Below are positions 1 to 10,338 of a stretch of 64,000 bases of DNA, in pieces (positions within the stretch are counted from its first letter, which is position 1; each line of letters starts with the position of its first letter). The stretch is from assembly GCF_020594515.1 (NCBI RefSeq), contig NZ_JAJCTH010000001.1, forward strand, positions 1-64,000. The letters run 5' to 3'. The position numbers and the translations under genes were made by a program. The notes beneath the pieces are model-generated. The model did not search any database, had not been told where the DNA came from, and saw only the letters and a program-made list of their open reading frames with translations. This stretch comes from Rhodoferax sp. U2-2l. GTDB lineage: Bacteria > Pseudomonadota > Gammaproteobacteria > Burkholderiales > Burkholderiaceae_C.

Positions 1-37
1 CAACACGGAACGACCGCATTTATCGCTGAAAATGCAA

Positions 38-62
38 ACGCCCGATGTGGTGCATCGGGCGT
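38..62 (-). terminator. Candidate terminator of the rhamnose operon
   Basis: A 10-bp perfect inverted repeat (ACGCCCGATG at 38-47, CATCGGGCGT at 53-62) encloses a 5-base loop. Read on the minus strand the stem is followed by TTTGCATTTTC, an imperfect U-rich tail. It lies about 110 bases past the rfbC stop and would end the minus-strand operon. The interrupted U-tract keeps confidence moderate. Bases 1-37 and 63-172 show nothing else. Confidence 0.5.
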
Positions 63-172
63 CTATCGCCGGTTAACCCCGGCACTTTTCAACCGTTCTG
101 AGTGTCAACGCAATTCAGGACGGGTCAGTCCAAACTGTGCAGAAAGATCGTTTTACAGCAGGTTTGCGGGTT

Positions 173-724
173 TTATGAAAAGACTTCAGCGGTATCCAGC
201 GTTGCAGCCGCCTTGTCCTTGGCGGCCAGCAAGGGTTCACTCTGGATGGGCCAGGTAATGCCCACGGTTGGGTCATTCCACAACAGGCTGCGCTCGAATT
301 CGGGGTACCAGTAGTCAGTGGTTTTGTACAGAAACTCCGCGCTCTCGCTGGTCACCAGAAAACCATGCGCAAAGCCCGGTGGCACCCACAGCTGACGCTT
401 GTTCTCGGCAGACAACACCACCCCGGCCCATTGGCCAAAGGTGGGTGAACTCTGGCGCAAATCCACCGCCACATCAAACACCTCACCCTGCGTCACCCGC
501 ACCAGCTTGCCCTGCGGGTGCTGGATCTGGTAGTGCAGACCCCGCAGCACCCCTTGGGCGGATTTGCTGTGGTTGTCCTGCACAAATTGCATATCGAGCC
601 CGGTGCACTGGGCAAAGTCACGGGCGTTGAAACTCTCAAAGAAAAAACCTCTGGCGTCGCCAAAGACTTTTGGCTCCAGGATCAGCACATCGGGCAATTG
701 GGTGGGGATGACGGTATAAGGCAT
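173..724 (-). CDS. rfbC: dTDP-4-dehydrorhamnose 3,5-epimerase RfbC
   Basis: Third enzyme of dTDP-L-rhamnose synthesis; it epimerises C3 and C5 of dTDP-4-keto-6-deoxyglucose in the cytoplasm. The 183-residue product has the family length and the RmlC cupin hallmarks: the substrate-binding segment FGDARGFFFESF near residues 21-32, the catalytic-base region GVLRGLHYQ with His64, and WVPPGFAHGFLV in the second half. ATG start at 724. It is the last gene of rfbB-rfbD-rfbA-rfbC, 70 bases after rfbA, and is followed by a candidate terminator. The product feeds rhamnose into O-antigen or capsule. Confidence 0.96.
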   Translation of the reverse strand: MPYTVIPTQLPDVLILEPKVFGDARGFFFESFNARDFAQCTGLDMQFVQDNHSKSAQGVLRGLHYQIQHPQGKLVRVTQGEVFDVAVDLRQSSPTFGQWAGVVLSAENKRQLWVPPGFAHGFLVTSESAEFLYKTTDYWYPEFERSLLWNDPTVGITWPIQSEPLLAAKDKAAATLDTAEVFS

Positions 725-794
725 AAATATGGCGCCAGCCCTTGATTTACCGGGGCTAATAGCTATGAAGTTTGATGAATAGGTCTAAATTTGA

Positions 795-1679
795 TCAATG
801 GATGAGACTGAGCAAATACTGCCCATACCCATTCTTGGCCAGCGGTGTCGCCAGCTTGTGGATCTGCGCTGCATCGATCCACTTCTGGGCAAAGGCAATC
901 TCTTCCGGGCAGGCCACTTGCAAACCTTGGCGCTTTTGCAGGGTGGCGATGAAGCTGGCGGCCTCTAACAGGCTGTCGTGCGTACCGGTGTCGAGCCAGG
1001 CGTAACCGCGGCCCATGATCTCGACGTTGAGCTGGTTTTGCTCCAGGTAGCGTTTGTTCACATCGGTGATTTCCAGCTCGCCCCGGTGAGACGGCTGGAT
1101 GCTGGCGGCAATGTCACACACCTGGTTGTCGTAGAAGTACAAGCCCGTCACCGCGTAGTGGCTCTTGGGGGCCTTGGGCTTTTCTTCGATGCTGATCGCG
1201 CGCATCTTGTCATCAAAGGCCACCACGCCGTAGCGCTCGGGGTCACTCACGCGGTAGGCAAAGACGCTGGCCCCCACCGGGTTGGCATGGGCATGGGCCA
1301 GTTGTTTGACCAGGTCGTGGCCGTAGAAGATGTTGTCACCCAGCACCAGCGCACTCGGACTGTTGCCCACAAACTCGCGCCCGATGATGAAGGCCTGCGC
1401 CAGACCGTCAGGGCTGGGTTGCACCGCATAGCTGATGGTCATGCCCCATTGGCCGCCATCCCCCAGCAGTTCGGCAAAACGTGGGGTGTCATGCGGGGTG
1501 GAGATGATCAGCACCTCACGGATACCGGCGAGCATCAAGGTGCTCAGCGGGTAATAAATCATCGGTTTGTCATACACCGGCATCAGCTGTTTGGAGACAG
1601 CCTGTGTCACCGGGTAGAGCCGGGTGCCGGAGCCGCCGGCGAGGATGATGCCTTTGCGTTGTATTGTTGTGTTGGTCAT
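795..1679 (-). CDS. rfbA: Glucose-1-phosphate thymidylyltransferase RfbA
   Basis: Joins glucose-1-phosphate and dTTP to form dTDP-glucose, the entry step of the rhamnose pathway. The nucleotidyltransferase signature [11 protein letters not shown] lies near the N-terminus, followed by [20 protein letters not shown] and the substrate loop [14 protein letters not shown]. The reading frame is open up to 1709, but the ATG at 1679 is preferred: AGGGA lies just upstream, and the frame then begins 16 bases after the rfbD stop instead of overlapping it. The resulting 294 residues match RmlA proteins. Confidence 0.95.
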   Translation of the reverse strand: MTNTTIQRKGIILAGGSGTRLYPVTQAVSKQLMPVYDKPMIYYPLSTLMLAGIREVLIISTPHDTPRFAELLGDGGQWGMTISYAVQPSPDGLAQAFIIGREFVGNSPSALVLGDNIFYGHDLVKQLAHAHANPVGASVFAYRVSDPERYGVVAFDDKMRAISIEEKPKAPKSHYAVTGLYFYDNQVCDIAASIQPSHRGELEITDVNKRYLEQNQLNVEIMGRGYAWLDTGTHDSLLEAASFIATLQKRQGLQVACPEEIAFAQKWIDAAQIHKLATPLAKNGYGQYLLSLIH

Positions 1680-1695
1680 GGTGCGTCCCTGCGAT

Positions 1696-2598
1696 TTATA
1701 GAATTTCAACCAGCATGCGGTTCACCCCGGCCTGCCAGGCTGGCAGGGTCAAACCGAAGGTGGCTTGCAGCTTGGTGGTGTCCAGGCGTGAGTTGTGCGG
1801 GCGCGTGGCCGGGGTCGGAAAGGCACTGGTGGGCACCGGGTCGACCTGCTGTGCTTTGATCTGGAGAGTGGGTTGCACAAGCTGGGCTTGGGCTAACACA
1901 TGTTTGGCGTAGTCAAACCAGCTGGTTTGTCCACTGGCGACCAGGTGGTACAGCCCAGCATCGTTGTCCCCGTCTGGCTGGCGGGTGACTTGGCGGATGG
2001 CATGGGCGGTGACATCGGCCAGCAGATCCGCGCCGGTGGGGGCACCGATCTGGTCGTTGATGACGGTGAGGCGGTCACGCTCTTGCGCCAGGCGCAGCAT
2101 GGTTTTGGCAAAGTTGCCACCGCGTGCGGCATAGACCCAACTGGTGCGAAAGATCAGGTGGCGCGGGTTGGCCGCAGCAATGAGTTGTTCACCCTCCCAC
2201 TTGGTGGCGCCGTACACGCTCAAGGGGCCAGGCGTGTCGGTTTCCACCCAGGGTTTGTCACCACTGCCGTCAAACACATAGTCGGTGCTGTAGTGCACCA
2301 GCCAGGCGCCGAGCTTGGCTGCCTCCATGGCCAGCACTTCGGGGGCCAGGGCATTGAGGGTGCGGGCCAACTCGGGTTCACTCTCGGCCTTGTCCACGGC
2401 GGTGTGGGCGGCGGCGTTGACGATCACGTCAGGGCGCACGGCGCGCACCGTTTCTGCCAGGCCAGCCAGGTTGCTGAAATCACCGCAAAAGTTGGTGCTG
2501 TCGTGGTCCAGCGCGATGAGTTCACCCAGGGGGCTCAGGCTGCGTTGCAGCTCCCAGCCAACCTGGCCACCTTTGCCCAGGAGCAAGATTCTTGTCAT
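1696..2598 (-). CDS. rfbD: dTDP-4-dehydrorhamnose reductase RfbD
   Basis: NAD(P)H-dependent reductase for the last step, yielding dTDP-L-rhamnose. The N-terminal Rossmann motif reads [14 protein letters not shown], and the short-chain dehydrogenase/reductase catalytic pair is visible in YSTDYVFDG and [11 protein letters not shown] (Tyr-x3-Lys). The frame is open to 2664, but the ATG at 2598 puts the nucleotide-binding motif at the N-terminus as in other RmlD proteins and leaves 16 bases after the rfbB stop. Length is then 300 residues. Confidence 0.95.
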   Translation of the reverse strand: MTRILLLGKGGQVGWELQRSLSPLGELIALDHDSTNFCGDFSNLAGLAETVRAVRPDVIVNAAAHTAVDKAESEPELARTLNALAPEVLAMEAAKLGAWLVHYSTDYVFDGSGDKPWVETDTPGPLSVYGATKWEGEQLIAAANPRHLIFRTSWVYAARGGNFAKTMLRLAQERDRLTVINDQIGAPTGADLLADVTAHAIRQVTRQPDGDNDAGLYHLVASGQTSWFDYAKHVLAQAQLVQPTLQIKAQQVDPVPTSAFPTPATRPHNSRLDTTKLQATFGLTLPAWQAGVNRMLVEIL

Positions 2599-2614
2599 GT
2601 CAATGGCTCCTGGT

Positions 2615-3670
<1,056 letters not shown>

Positions 3671-3700
3671 GTTGTTTTCCCCGTGAAAGCGAGCCCGGAC

Positions 3701-5662
3701 TCAGGCTGTGGCTGATTCTATTTGCTGCGATACCTCCAGCCACTGTTCTTCCAGGCCCTGCAACTCTTCGTTGACCGCTTTCAGGCGCTTGCCCAGGTTG
3801 GCAAAGTCGGATGGCGGGGGCGACTGGCTCAAGTGGCCTTCCAGCGCGGCGCCCTCGGTGTTGAGCACGCCCATGCGCGCTTCAATGTCCTGCAACTTGC
3901 GTTTGAGGGAGCCGGTGGGCGCGGGTTTGGACTTGGCCTTGATCGCCGCCGCCGCAGCTTCCGCCTGTGCCTTGCGTTCAGCCTTGGCGGCGGCGCTGCT
4001 GGCTTCCTTGATCGCTTCACGCTGGCGTTTGGCCTCGTCGAGCAGGTATTTCTGGTAGTCGTCCAGGTCACCGTCAAATGGTTCCACACCGCCGCGTGAC
4101 ACCATCCAGAACTCGTCACAGACTGAGCGCAGCAGCGCCCGGTCGTGGCTCACCAGCATCAACGTGCCCTCAAACTCGTTGAGCGCCATCGCCAGCGCCT
4201 CGCGGGTGGCCAGATCCAGGTGATTGGTAGGCTCGTCCATCAGCAGCAGATTCGGGCGCTGCCAGACCATCATGCACAACACCAGCCGGGCTTTTTCGCC
4301 ACCACTCATGCTGCCCACGGCTTGTTTGACCATGTCCCCGCTGAAGTTGAAGGTGCCCAGGAAACTGCGCAAATCCTGCTCACGCGTTTGCTGGCCCGCG
4401 ATCTTGCCAGCGGCCGTCATGTCTTTGACCAGGCGGATCATGTGCTCGAGCGGCGTGTCGGTGGGGCGCAACACATCCAACTCCTGCTGGGCAAAGTAGC
4501 CGATGTTCAGGCCCTTGCCTTCGGTGATCTCACCACCAATGGCCTGAAGATCACGCGCGATGGTTTTTACCAGCGTGGATTTACCTTGTCCGTTGGCACC
4601 CAAAATACCGATGCGCTGGCCTGCCAGCACCGATTTACTGACGTTGTGGACAATCACGGTAGGGGGCGTGCCCTCAGGTGCGTCGTCCGGCGCGGGGTAA
4701 CCAAAACTCACGCCGGTCATCGACAACATCGGGTTGGGCAGATTCGCCGGTTCCTTGAACTCGAAGGTGAAGTCAGCCTCGGCCAGCAGCGGCGCAATTT
4801 TCTCCATGCGGTCCAGCGCCTTGACCCGGCTTTGCGCCTGTTTGGCCTTGCTGGCCTTGGCCTTGAAGCGGTCGATGAACTTTTTGAGGTGGGCGATCTT
4901 GTCTTGCTGTTTGGCAAACGCTGCCTGTTGTAACTCCATCTTCTCGGCGCGCATGTCCTCAAACTTGCTGTAGTTGCCGCCGTAACGCACCAGTTTGCCC
5001 GCGTCGATGTGCAGGGTGACGTTGGTCACCGCGTCCAGAAACTCGCGGTCATGGCTGATGACAATCATCGTGCCCTGGTAACGCTGCAACCAAGCTTCGA
5101 GCCAGACCAATGCATCCAAGTCCAAGTGGTTGGTCGGTTCGTCCAGCAGCAGCAGGTCGCTCGGGCACATCAGCGCACGGGCCAATTGCAGGCGCATGCG
5201 CCAGCCGCCTGAGAAGCTGTTGACCGGATTGGTGAGTTCGGTGGTCTTGAAACCCAGGCCCAGGATCAGCGCCTGCGCGCGTGCCGGTGCGTCATGGGCG
5301 CCCGCGTCTTGCAAGGCCATGTAGGCGTGGGCCATGCGGTCATAGTCCTCGGTGGCTTCTGCGGCGGTCACTTCTTGTTGGGCGGCCAGCAGGGTGGTGT
5401 CGCCATCCACCACAAAGTCGGTGGCGGATTGCTCGGTCTCGGGCATGTCCTGCGCCACCTGGCCCATGCGCCACTGCGCGGGAATGTAGTACTCGCCCAC
5501 ATCTTCGTGCAGGCTGCCGTTGAACAGGGCGAACAGGCTGGATTTGCCGGCGCCGTTGCGTCCGACCAGGCCCACCTTTTCGCCAGGGTTGATGGTGACG
5601 GAAGCGCCTTCCAGCAGGACTTTGGCGCTGCGGCGCAGGGTGACGTTTTTAAGGGTGATCAA
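3701..5662 (-). CDS. ABC-F family ATPase, YheS-like
   Basis: A soluble twin-ATPase protein of the ABC-F family, whose members act on ribosomes and lack membrane domains. Two nucleotide-binding domains are visible. The first has Walker A GRNGAGKSS and signature FSGGWRMRLQLA; the second has GANGQGKST and MSGGEKARLVL. Both have LLLDEPTNHLD or LLMDEPTNHLD Walker B segments. A lysine-rich linker separates them and a charged Ala/Lys C-terminal arm follows. The order and N-terminus (ITLKNVTLRRSAK) match YheS best. The start chosen is TTG at 5662, aligned with homologues; the upstream TTG at 5734 falls inside a palindromic repeat. Length is then 653 residues. Confidence 0.88.
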   Translation of the reverse strand: MITLKNVTLRRSAKVLLEGASVTINPGEKVGLVGRNGAGKSSLFALFNGSLHEDVGEYYIPAQWRMGQVAQDMPETEQSATDFVVDGDTTLLAAQQEVTAAEATEDYDRMAHAYMALQDAGAHDAPARAQALILGLGFKTTELTNPVNSFSGGWRMRLQLARALMCPSDLLLLDEPTNHLDLDALVWLEAWLQRYQGTMIVISHDREFLDAVTNVTLHIDAGKLVRYGGNYSKFEDMRAEKMELQQAAFAKQQDKIAHLKKFIDRFKAKASKAKQAQSRVKALDRMEKIAPLLAEADFTFEFKEPANLPNPMLSMTGVSFGYPAPDDAPEGTPPTVIVHNVSKSVLAGQRIGILGANGQGKSTLVKTIARDLQAIGGEITEGKGLNIGYFAQQELDVLRPTDTPLEHMIRLVKDMTAAGKIAGQQTREQDLRSFLGTFNFSGDMVKQAVGSMSGGEKARLVLCMMVWQRPNLLLMDEPTNHLDLATREALAMALNEFEGTLMLVSHDRALLRSVCDEFWMVSRGGVEPFDGDLDDYQKYLLDEAKRQREAIKEASSAAAKAERKAQAEAAAAAIKAKSKPAPTGSLKRKLQDIEARMGVLNTEGAALEGHLSQSPPPSDFANLGKRLKAVNEELQGLEEQWLEVSQQIESATA

Positions 5663-5722
5663 GAGAAAAACTTTGCAGGTTGGGGGGTCAAGGGTGGCTT
5701 GTGTTGGGGCCAGGGGGCATGG

Positions 5723-5743
5723 ATTGCGGGTCAAGCCCGCAAT
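5723..5743. repeat. Short palindromic REP-like element
   Basis: The sequence ATTGCGGG-TCAAG-CCCGCAAT is an 8-bp stem with a 5-base loop, followed by TGACAGG. This form is a common intergenic palindrome in proteobacterial genomes. It lies between prmB and the ABC-F gene (both minus) and can form a hairpin in the transcript. A single copy of this exact type was seen in the window. Confidence 0.6.
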
Positions 5744-5756
5744 GACAGGCCAGGCA

Positions 5757-6704
5757 TCATGGCGGGGTGGATGGCAACGTCGCGGTCGCCACTTGCTGCA
5801 GCAGCGCGGCGCGGGTGACCAGCAGCACCTGGTCTTCTCCGGCGCTGGTTTCCAGCCAGATCACTTCCAGGTGCGGGAAGGCGGCCTCAAAGTGGGTCCG
5901 TTCATGGCCGATTTCCAGCACCAGAATGGCCTCGGGCGTCATCTGGGCGGGCGCGTCACGCAGCAGTTGGCGGATGAAGTCCATGCCGTCTGTGCCACCG
6001 GCCATGTTGCCGTCCAGCGCCAGCGCGGGCTCGGCCTGGAATTCGGGGGGCAGGGCGGCCATGCTGTGGGCGTTGACATACGGCGGGTTGCACAAAATCA
6101 GGTCGTAATGGCTGCCGGTGGTGGGGATGCCGTCGCCCTGGCGCAGCGAGATGCGGTCCTGCAGGCCGTGGCGGTCGATGTTGATGCGGGCCACCTCCAG
6201 CGCGTCGGCGCTGATGTCGCTGGCTTGCACCTTCACGTCCGGGTAGACCATGGCGGCAATCACCGCCAGACTGCCGTTGCCGGTGCACAGGTCCAGCACC
6301 CGGTGGGTTTCTTCACCCAACCAGTAGTCCAGATGGCCTTCCATCAGCACCTCGGCAATCAGCGAGCGCGGCACGATGGCGCGTTCGTCCACATAAAACG
6401 CCACGCCTTGCAGCCATGCCTCTTGGGTCAGGTAGGCGGCGGGTTTGCGGGTGCTGATGCGCGCTTCGATCAACGCGGCGATCTGCCCTTGCTCTTGCGC
6501 GGTGACAAGCCGGTTGGCTGAGGCCTCTTCAGGGTCGAGCGAGGTGTCCAGCGGCAGGCCCAGGCGCCACAGCACCAGCCAGGCCGCCTCGTCAAAAGCA
6601 TTCGTGGTGCCGTGCCCAAAGGCCACACCGGCCTGCGTGAGTTGGTCGGCAGCCTGGGTGACGCAGGTCAGCAGGGTCAGTGGCGCGGGGGGCGAGGTTT
6701 TCAT
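5757..6704 (-). CDS. prmB: Ribosomal protein L3 N5-glutamine methyltransferase PrmB
   Basis: SAM-dependent class I methyltransferase that methylates a glutamine of ribosomal protein L3. The N-terminal helical substrate domain covers about residues 1-110. The SAM site VLDLCTGNGSLAVIAA and the glutamine-binding LCNPPYVN motif follow. Its 315 residues fit PrmB (about 310), and the N-terminal type separates it from release-factor enzyme PrmC. The ATG at 6704 has a strong GGAGG a few bases upstream. That Shine-Dalgarno lies inside an apparent dapE relic whose stop overlaps this start as ATGA. Confidence 0.9.
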   Translation of the reverse strand: MKTSPPAPLTLLTCVTQAADQLTQAGVAFGHGTTNAFDEAAWLVLWRLGLPLDTSLDPEEASANRLVTAQEQGQIAALIEARISTRKPAAYLTQEAWLQGVAFYVDERAIVPRSLIAEVLMEGHLDYWLGEETHRVLDLCTGNGSLAVIAAMVYPDVKVQASDISADALEVARINIDRHGLQDRISLRQGDGIPTTGSHYDLILCNPPYVNAHSMAALPPEFQAEPALALDGNMAGGTDGMDFIRQLLRDAPAQMTPEAILVLEIGHERTHFEAAFPHLEVIWLETSAGEDQVLLVTRAALLQQVATATLPSTPP

Positions 6705-6754
6705 GACAGGTCCTCCAGCACACGGCGGTAGATGGTTTTCAATGGTTTGACGTC
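6701..6754 (-). pseudogene. dapE: Probable 3' relic of dapE
   Basis: Reading the minus strand from 6754 gives DVKPLKTIYRRVLEDLS and then TGA, overlapping the prmB ATG as ATGA. This matches in style the C-terminus of succinyl-diaminopimelate desuccinylases (V..L..IY.R.LE.L). In related betaproteobacteria dapE is typically found between dapD and prmB. Only this tail remains here: pilU ends at 6762, so there is no room for the other roughly 370 codons. The assignment rests on a short peptide plus gene order, so it is an inference. The alternative is chance similarity. Confidence 0.5.
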
Positions 6755-6761
6755 GGTGGCG

Positions 6762-7949
<1,188 letters not shown>

Positions 7950-7985
7950 GTCAGTGCCTTTCTGGACAAGTTGCGCACATCCTGC

Positions 7986-8190
7986 GATCAGTTGGGGACA
8001 GAGCAAAGTTCACTGCGTGTGTAACGCTTGGTCTGTCGCTCAATCCGGACATCCCGTGATCAGTTGGGGACAGAGCATAAGTTCACTGCGTGTGTAACGC
8101 TTGGTCTGTCGCTCAATCTGGACATTCGATGATCAGTTGGTGACAGAGCAAAGTTCACTGCGTGTAACTCTTGGTCTGTCACTCAATCTC
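7986..8190. repeat. Three tandem imperfect ~72-bp repeats
   Basis: Units at 7986-8057, 8058-8130 and 8131-8190 all begin GATCAGTTGG and share GACAGAGC, AGTTCACTGCGTGT and TTGGTCTGTC. Units 1 and 2 differ at only a few positions; unit 3 is shorter and more diverged. They fill the interval between dapD and pilU (both minus), and unit 3 overlaps the dapD stop codon. A shortened relative of the unit junction (GGACA...CATCC) precedes unit 1. No open frame with coding character and no obvious hairpin is seen. Confidence 0.9.
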
Positions 8191-9007
8191 TCAGTAAATC
8201 ATTCAAACTGGTTTTGGCGCGGGTTTGCGCGTCCACGTGTTTGACGATGATGGCAGCGTACAGGTTGTATTTGCCGCCGTCCTTGGGCAGGGTGCCGGAG
8301 ATGACTACCGAACCCGCTGGCACGCGGCCATAGGTCACCTCGCCGGTGGCGCGGTCGTAAATGGGTGTGCTCTGGCCGATGTAGACGCCCATGGACAGCA
8401 CCGAGTTTTCTTCGACGATGACGCCTTCCACCACCTCGGAGCGGGCGCCGATGAAGCAGTTGTCTTCAATGATGGTGGGGTTGGCCTGCATCGGCTCCAG
8501 CACACCGCCAATGCCAACACCACCGCTCAGGTGCACGTTTTTGCCGATTTGCGCGCAGGAGCCCACGGCGGCCCAGGTGTCGACCATGGTGCCTTCATCG
8601 ACATAGGCGCCGATGTTCACAAACGACGGCATCAGGATCACGCCCTTGCCCAGGTAGCTGCCACGCCGTGCCACAGCCGGGGGCACGATGCGCACGCCGG
8701 TGGCTTTGAACCCGGCTTCGTCCATGTCAGAGAACTTGGTTGGCACCTTGTCGTAAAAGCCCAGGTCACCGGCTTGCATCAGCTCGTTGTCGCGCAGCCG
8801 AAAGCTCAGCAACACGGCCTTTTTGATCCACTGGTGGGTGGTCCACTGGCCCACGCCGTCACGGGTGGCCACGCGCAGCTGGCCGTTGTTGAGCTGGTGG
8901 ATGACGTGTTCGACCGCGTCGGTGACTTCCTTGGGGGCCGAGGCGGCAGACAGGTTGGCGCGGTCGTCCCAGGCGGCGTCCAGAATGGCTTGAAGTTGTT
9001 GGGTCAT
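8183..9007 (-). CDS. dapD: Tetrahydrodipicolinate N-succinyltransferase DapD
   Basis: Transfers succinyl from succinyl-CoA to tetrahydrodipicolinate in the succinylase branch of lysine and meso-diaminopimelate synthesis. The 274-residue protein matches E. coli DapD in length. It shows an N-terminal helical domain and then a left-handed beta-helix of hexapeptide repeats ([45 protein letters not shown]). ATG start at 9007. It follows dapC by 60 bases on the same strand. Its last codons run into the third tandem repeat. Confidence 0.96.
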   Translation of the reverse strand: MTQQLQAILDAAWDDRANLSAASAPKEVTDAVEHVIHQLNNGQLRVATRDGVGQWTTHQWIKKAVLLSFRLRDNELMQAGDLGFYDKVPTKFSDMDEAGFKATGVRIVPPAVARRGSYLGKGVILMPSFVNIGAYVDEGTMVDTWAAVGSCAQIGKNVHLSGGVGIGGVLEPMQANPTIIEDNCFIGARSEVVEGVIVEENSVLSMGVYIGQSTPIYDRATGEVTYGRVPAGSVVISGTLPKDGGKYNLYAAIIVKHVDAQTRAKTSLNDLLRD

Positions 9008-9067
9008 GGGGCTGGTCTCTTAGGCTAGTGATTGAAAAAGGTTGCGATGCCGGGGTGAGGCCGCTTG

Positions 9068-10288
9068 CTAACGGCCGCGGCCGAGCACAAATTGGCGGAT
9101 GCGGTGGGCGGCTTCCACACATTCTGCTGTATCGGCCACCAGGGCCATGCGGATACGGCCCGCGCCCGGGTTGCTGCCTTGCGCCTCGCGCGCCAAAAAC
9201 GATCCGGGCAGCACCGTCACATTGTAAGTAGCGTACAGCTCGCGGGTGAACGCCAGCTCATCCCCCGCCACATCGGCCCACAGGTAAAACCCGGCGTCGG
9301 GCAGCGCAACCTGCATCACCTCGGCCAGCAGCGGCGTCACTGCAGCAAACTTGGCCCGGTACAAGGCCCGGTTCTCGATGACATGGGCCTCGTCACCCCA
9401 GGCGGCGAGGCTGGCGCTTTGCACCACCGGACTCATGGCGCAGCCGTGGTAGGTGCGGTAGAGCAAAAAGGCGCTGATGAGGGCCGCATCACCCGCGACA
9501 AAACCGCTGCGCAGGCCCGGCACGTTGCTGCGCTTGGACAGGCTGGTGAGGGAGATCAGATTTTTGAAGTCATGGCGACCCAATTGGGCAGCGGCTTGCA
9601 GGCCGCCCAGCGGTGGCTCGTCGCGGAAGTAAATCTCGCTGTAACACTCGTCGCTGGCAATCACAAAACCAAAGCGGTCACTCAGGTCAAACAACTTTTG
9701 CCACTCGCCCAAGGGCATCACGGCACCGGTCGGGTTGCCAGGTGAGCAGACAAACAGTTGCTGCGTGCGCGCCCACACGGCGTCGGGCACGCTGTCCCAG
9801 TCCGGGGCAAAGTTGCGCGCCGGGTCACTGGCCACGTAATACGGCTCGGCCCCGGCCAGCAGCGCGGCGCCTTCGTAGATTTGGTAGAACGGGTTCGGGC
9901 AGACCACGATGGGCTTGACTCCGGTGACCGCGCTGTCAGCCGGATCGATGATGGTTTGCGTGAGCGCAAACAGCGCCTCGCGCGAGCCGTTAACGGGCAG
10001 GGTCTGGGTCAACGGGTTGACGCTTAAACCGTAGCGTTTGCCCATCCAGGCCGCAAACGCCTGGCGCAGGGCCGGTTCCCCCGCCGTCGCCGGGTAAGCC
10101 GCCAGGCCGCTGGGTGAGCGGTTGATCGCGTCACACAGCGCTTGCTGGATGAAAGGGGGGGTGGCGTGTTTGGGCTCGCCAATGCCCAGGCTGATGGGTT
10201 TGTAGGCGGGGTCGGGCGTGACACCTGCCAACAGCAGGCGCAGGCGCTCAAACGGGTAGGGTTGCAGCAGGGGGAGCATGGGGTTCAT
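9068..10288 (-). CDS. dapC: Succinyldiaminopimelate aminotransferase DapC
   Basis: PLP-dependent fold-type I aminotransferase that makes N-succinyl-LL-diaminopimelate from the keto precursor. The 406-residue protein shows the substrate-binding N-terminus SLGIGEPKHATPP, PNPFYQIYEGAALLAG, the cofactor-contacting SPGNPTGAVMPL and SDECYSEIYF, and the Schiff-base lysine in SLSKRSNVPGLRSGF. Pairing with dapD makes DapC the best call over general aspartate aminotransferases. It is the first gene of the minus-strand dap run; the 50-base gap to the plus-strand gene at 10339 must hold both promoters. Confidence 0.9.
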   Translation of the reverse strand: MNPMLPLLQPYPFERLRLLLAGVTPDPAYKPISLGIGEPKHATPPFIQQALCDAINRSPSGLAAYPATAGEPALRQAFAAWMGKRYGLSVNPLTQTLPVNGSREALFALTQTIIDPADSAVTGVKPIVVCPNPFYQIYEGAALLAGAEPYYVASDPARNFAPDWDSVPDAVWARTQQLFVCSPGNPTGAVMPLGEWQKLFDLSDRFGFVIASDECYSEIYFRDEPPLGGLQAAAQLGRHDFKNLISLTSLSKRSNVPGLRSGFVAGDAALISAFLLYRTYHGCAMSPVVQSASLAAWGDEAHVIENRALYRAKFAAVTPLLAEVMQVALPDAGFYLWADVAGDELAFTRELYATYNVTVLPGSFLAREAQGSNPGAGRIRMALVADTAECVEAAHRIRQFVLGRGR

Positions 10289-10338
10289 GGCGGGCGATTA
10301 TCCCGGATGGGATCAGCCCAGCACATAATCAAAGCCAT

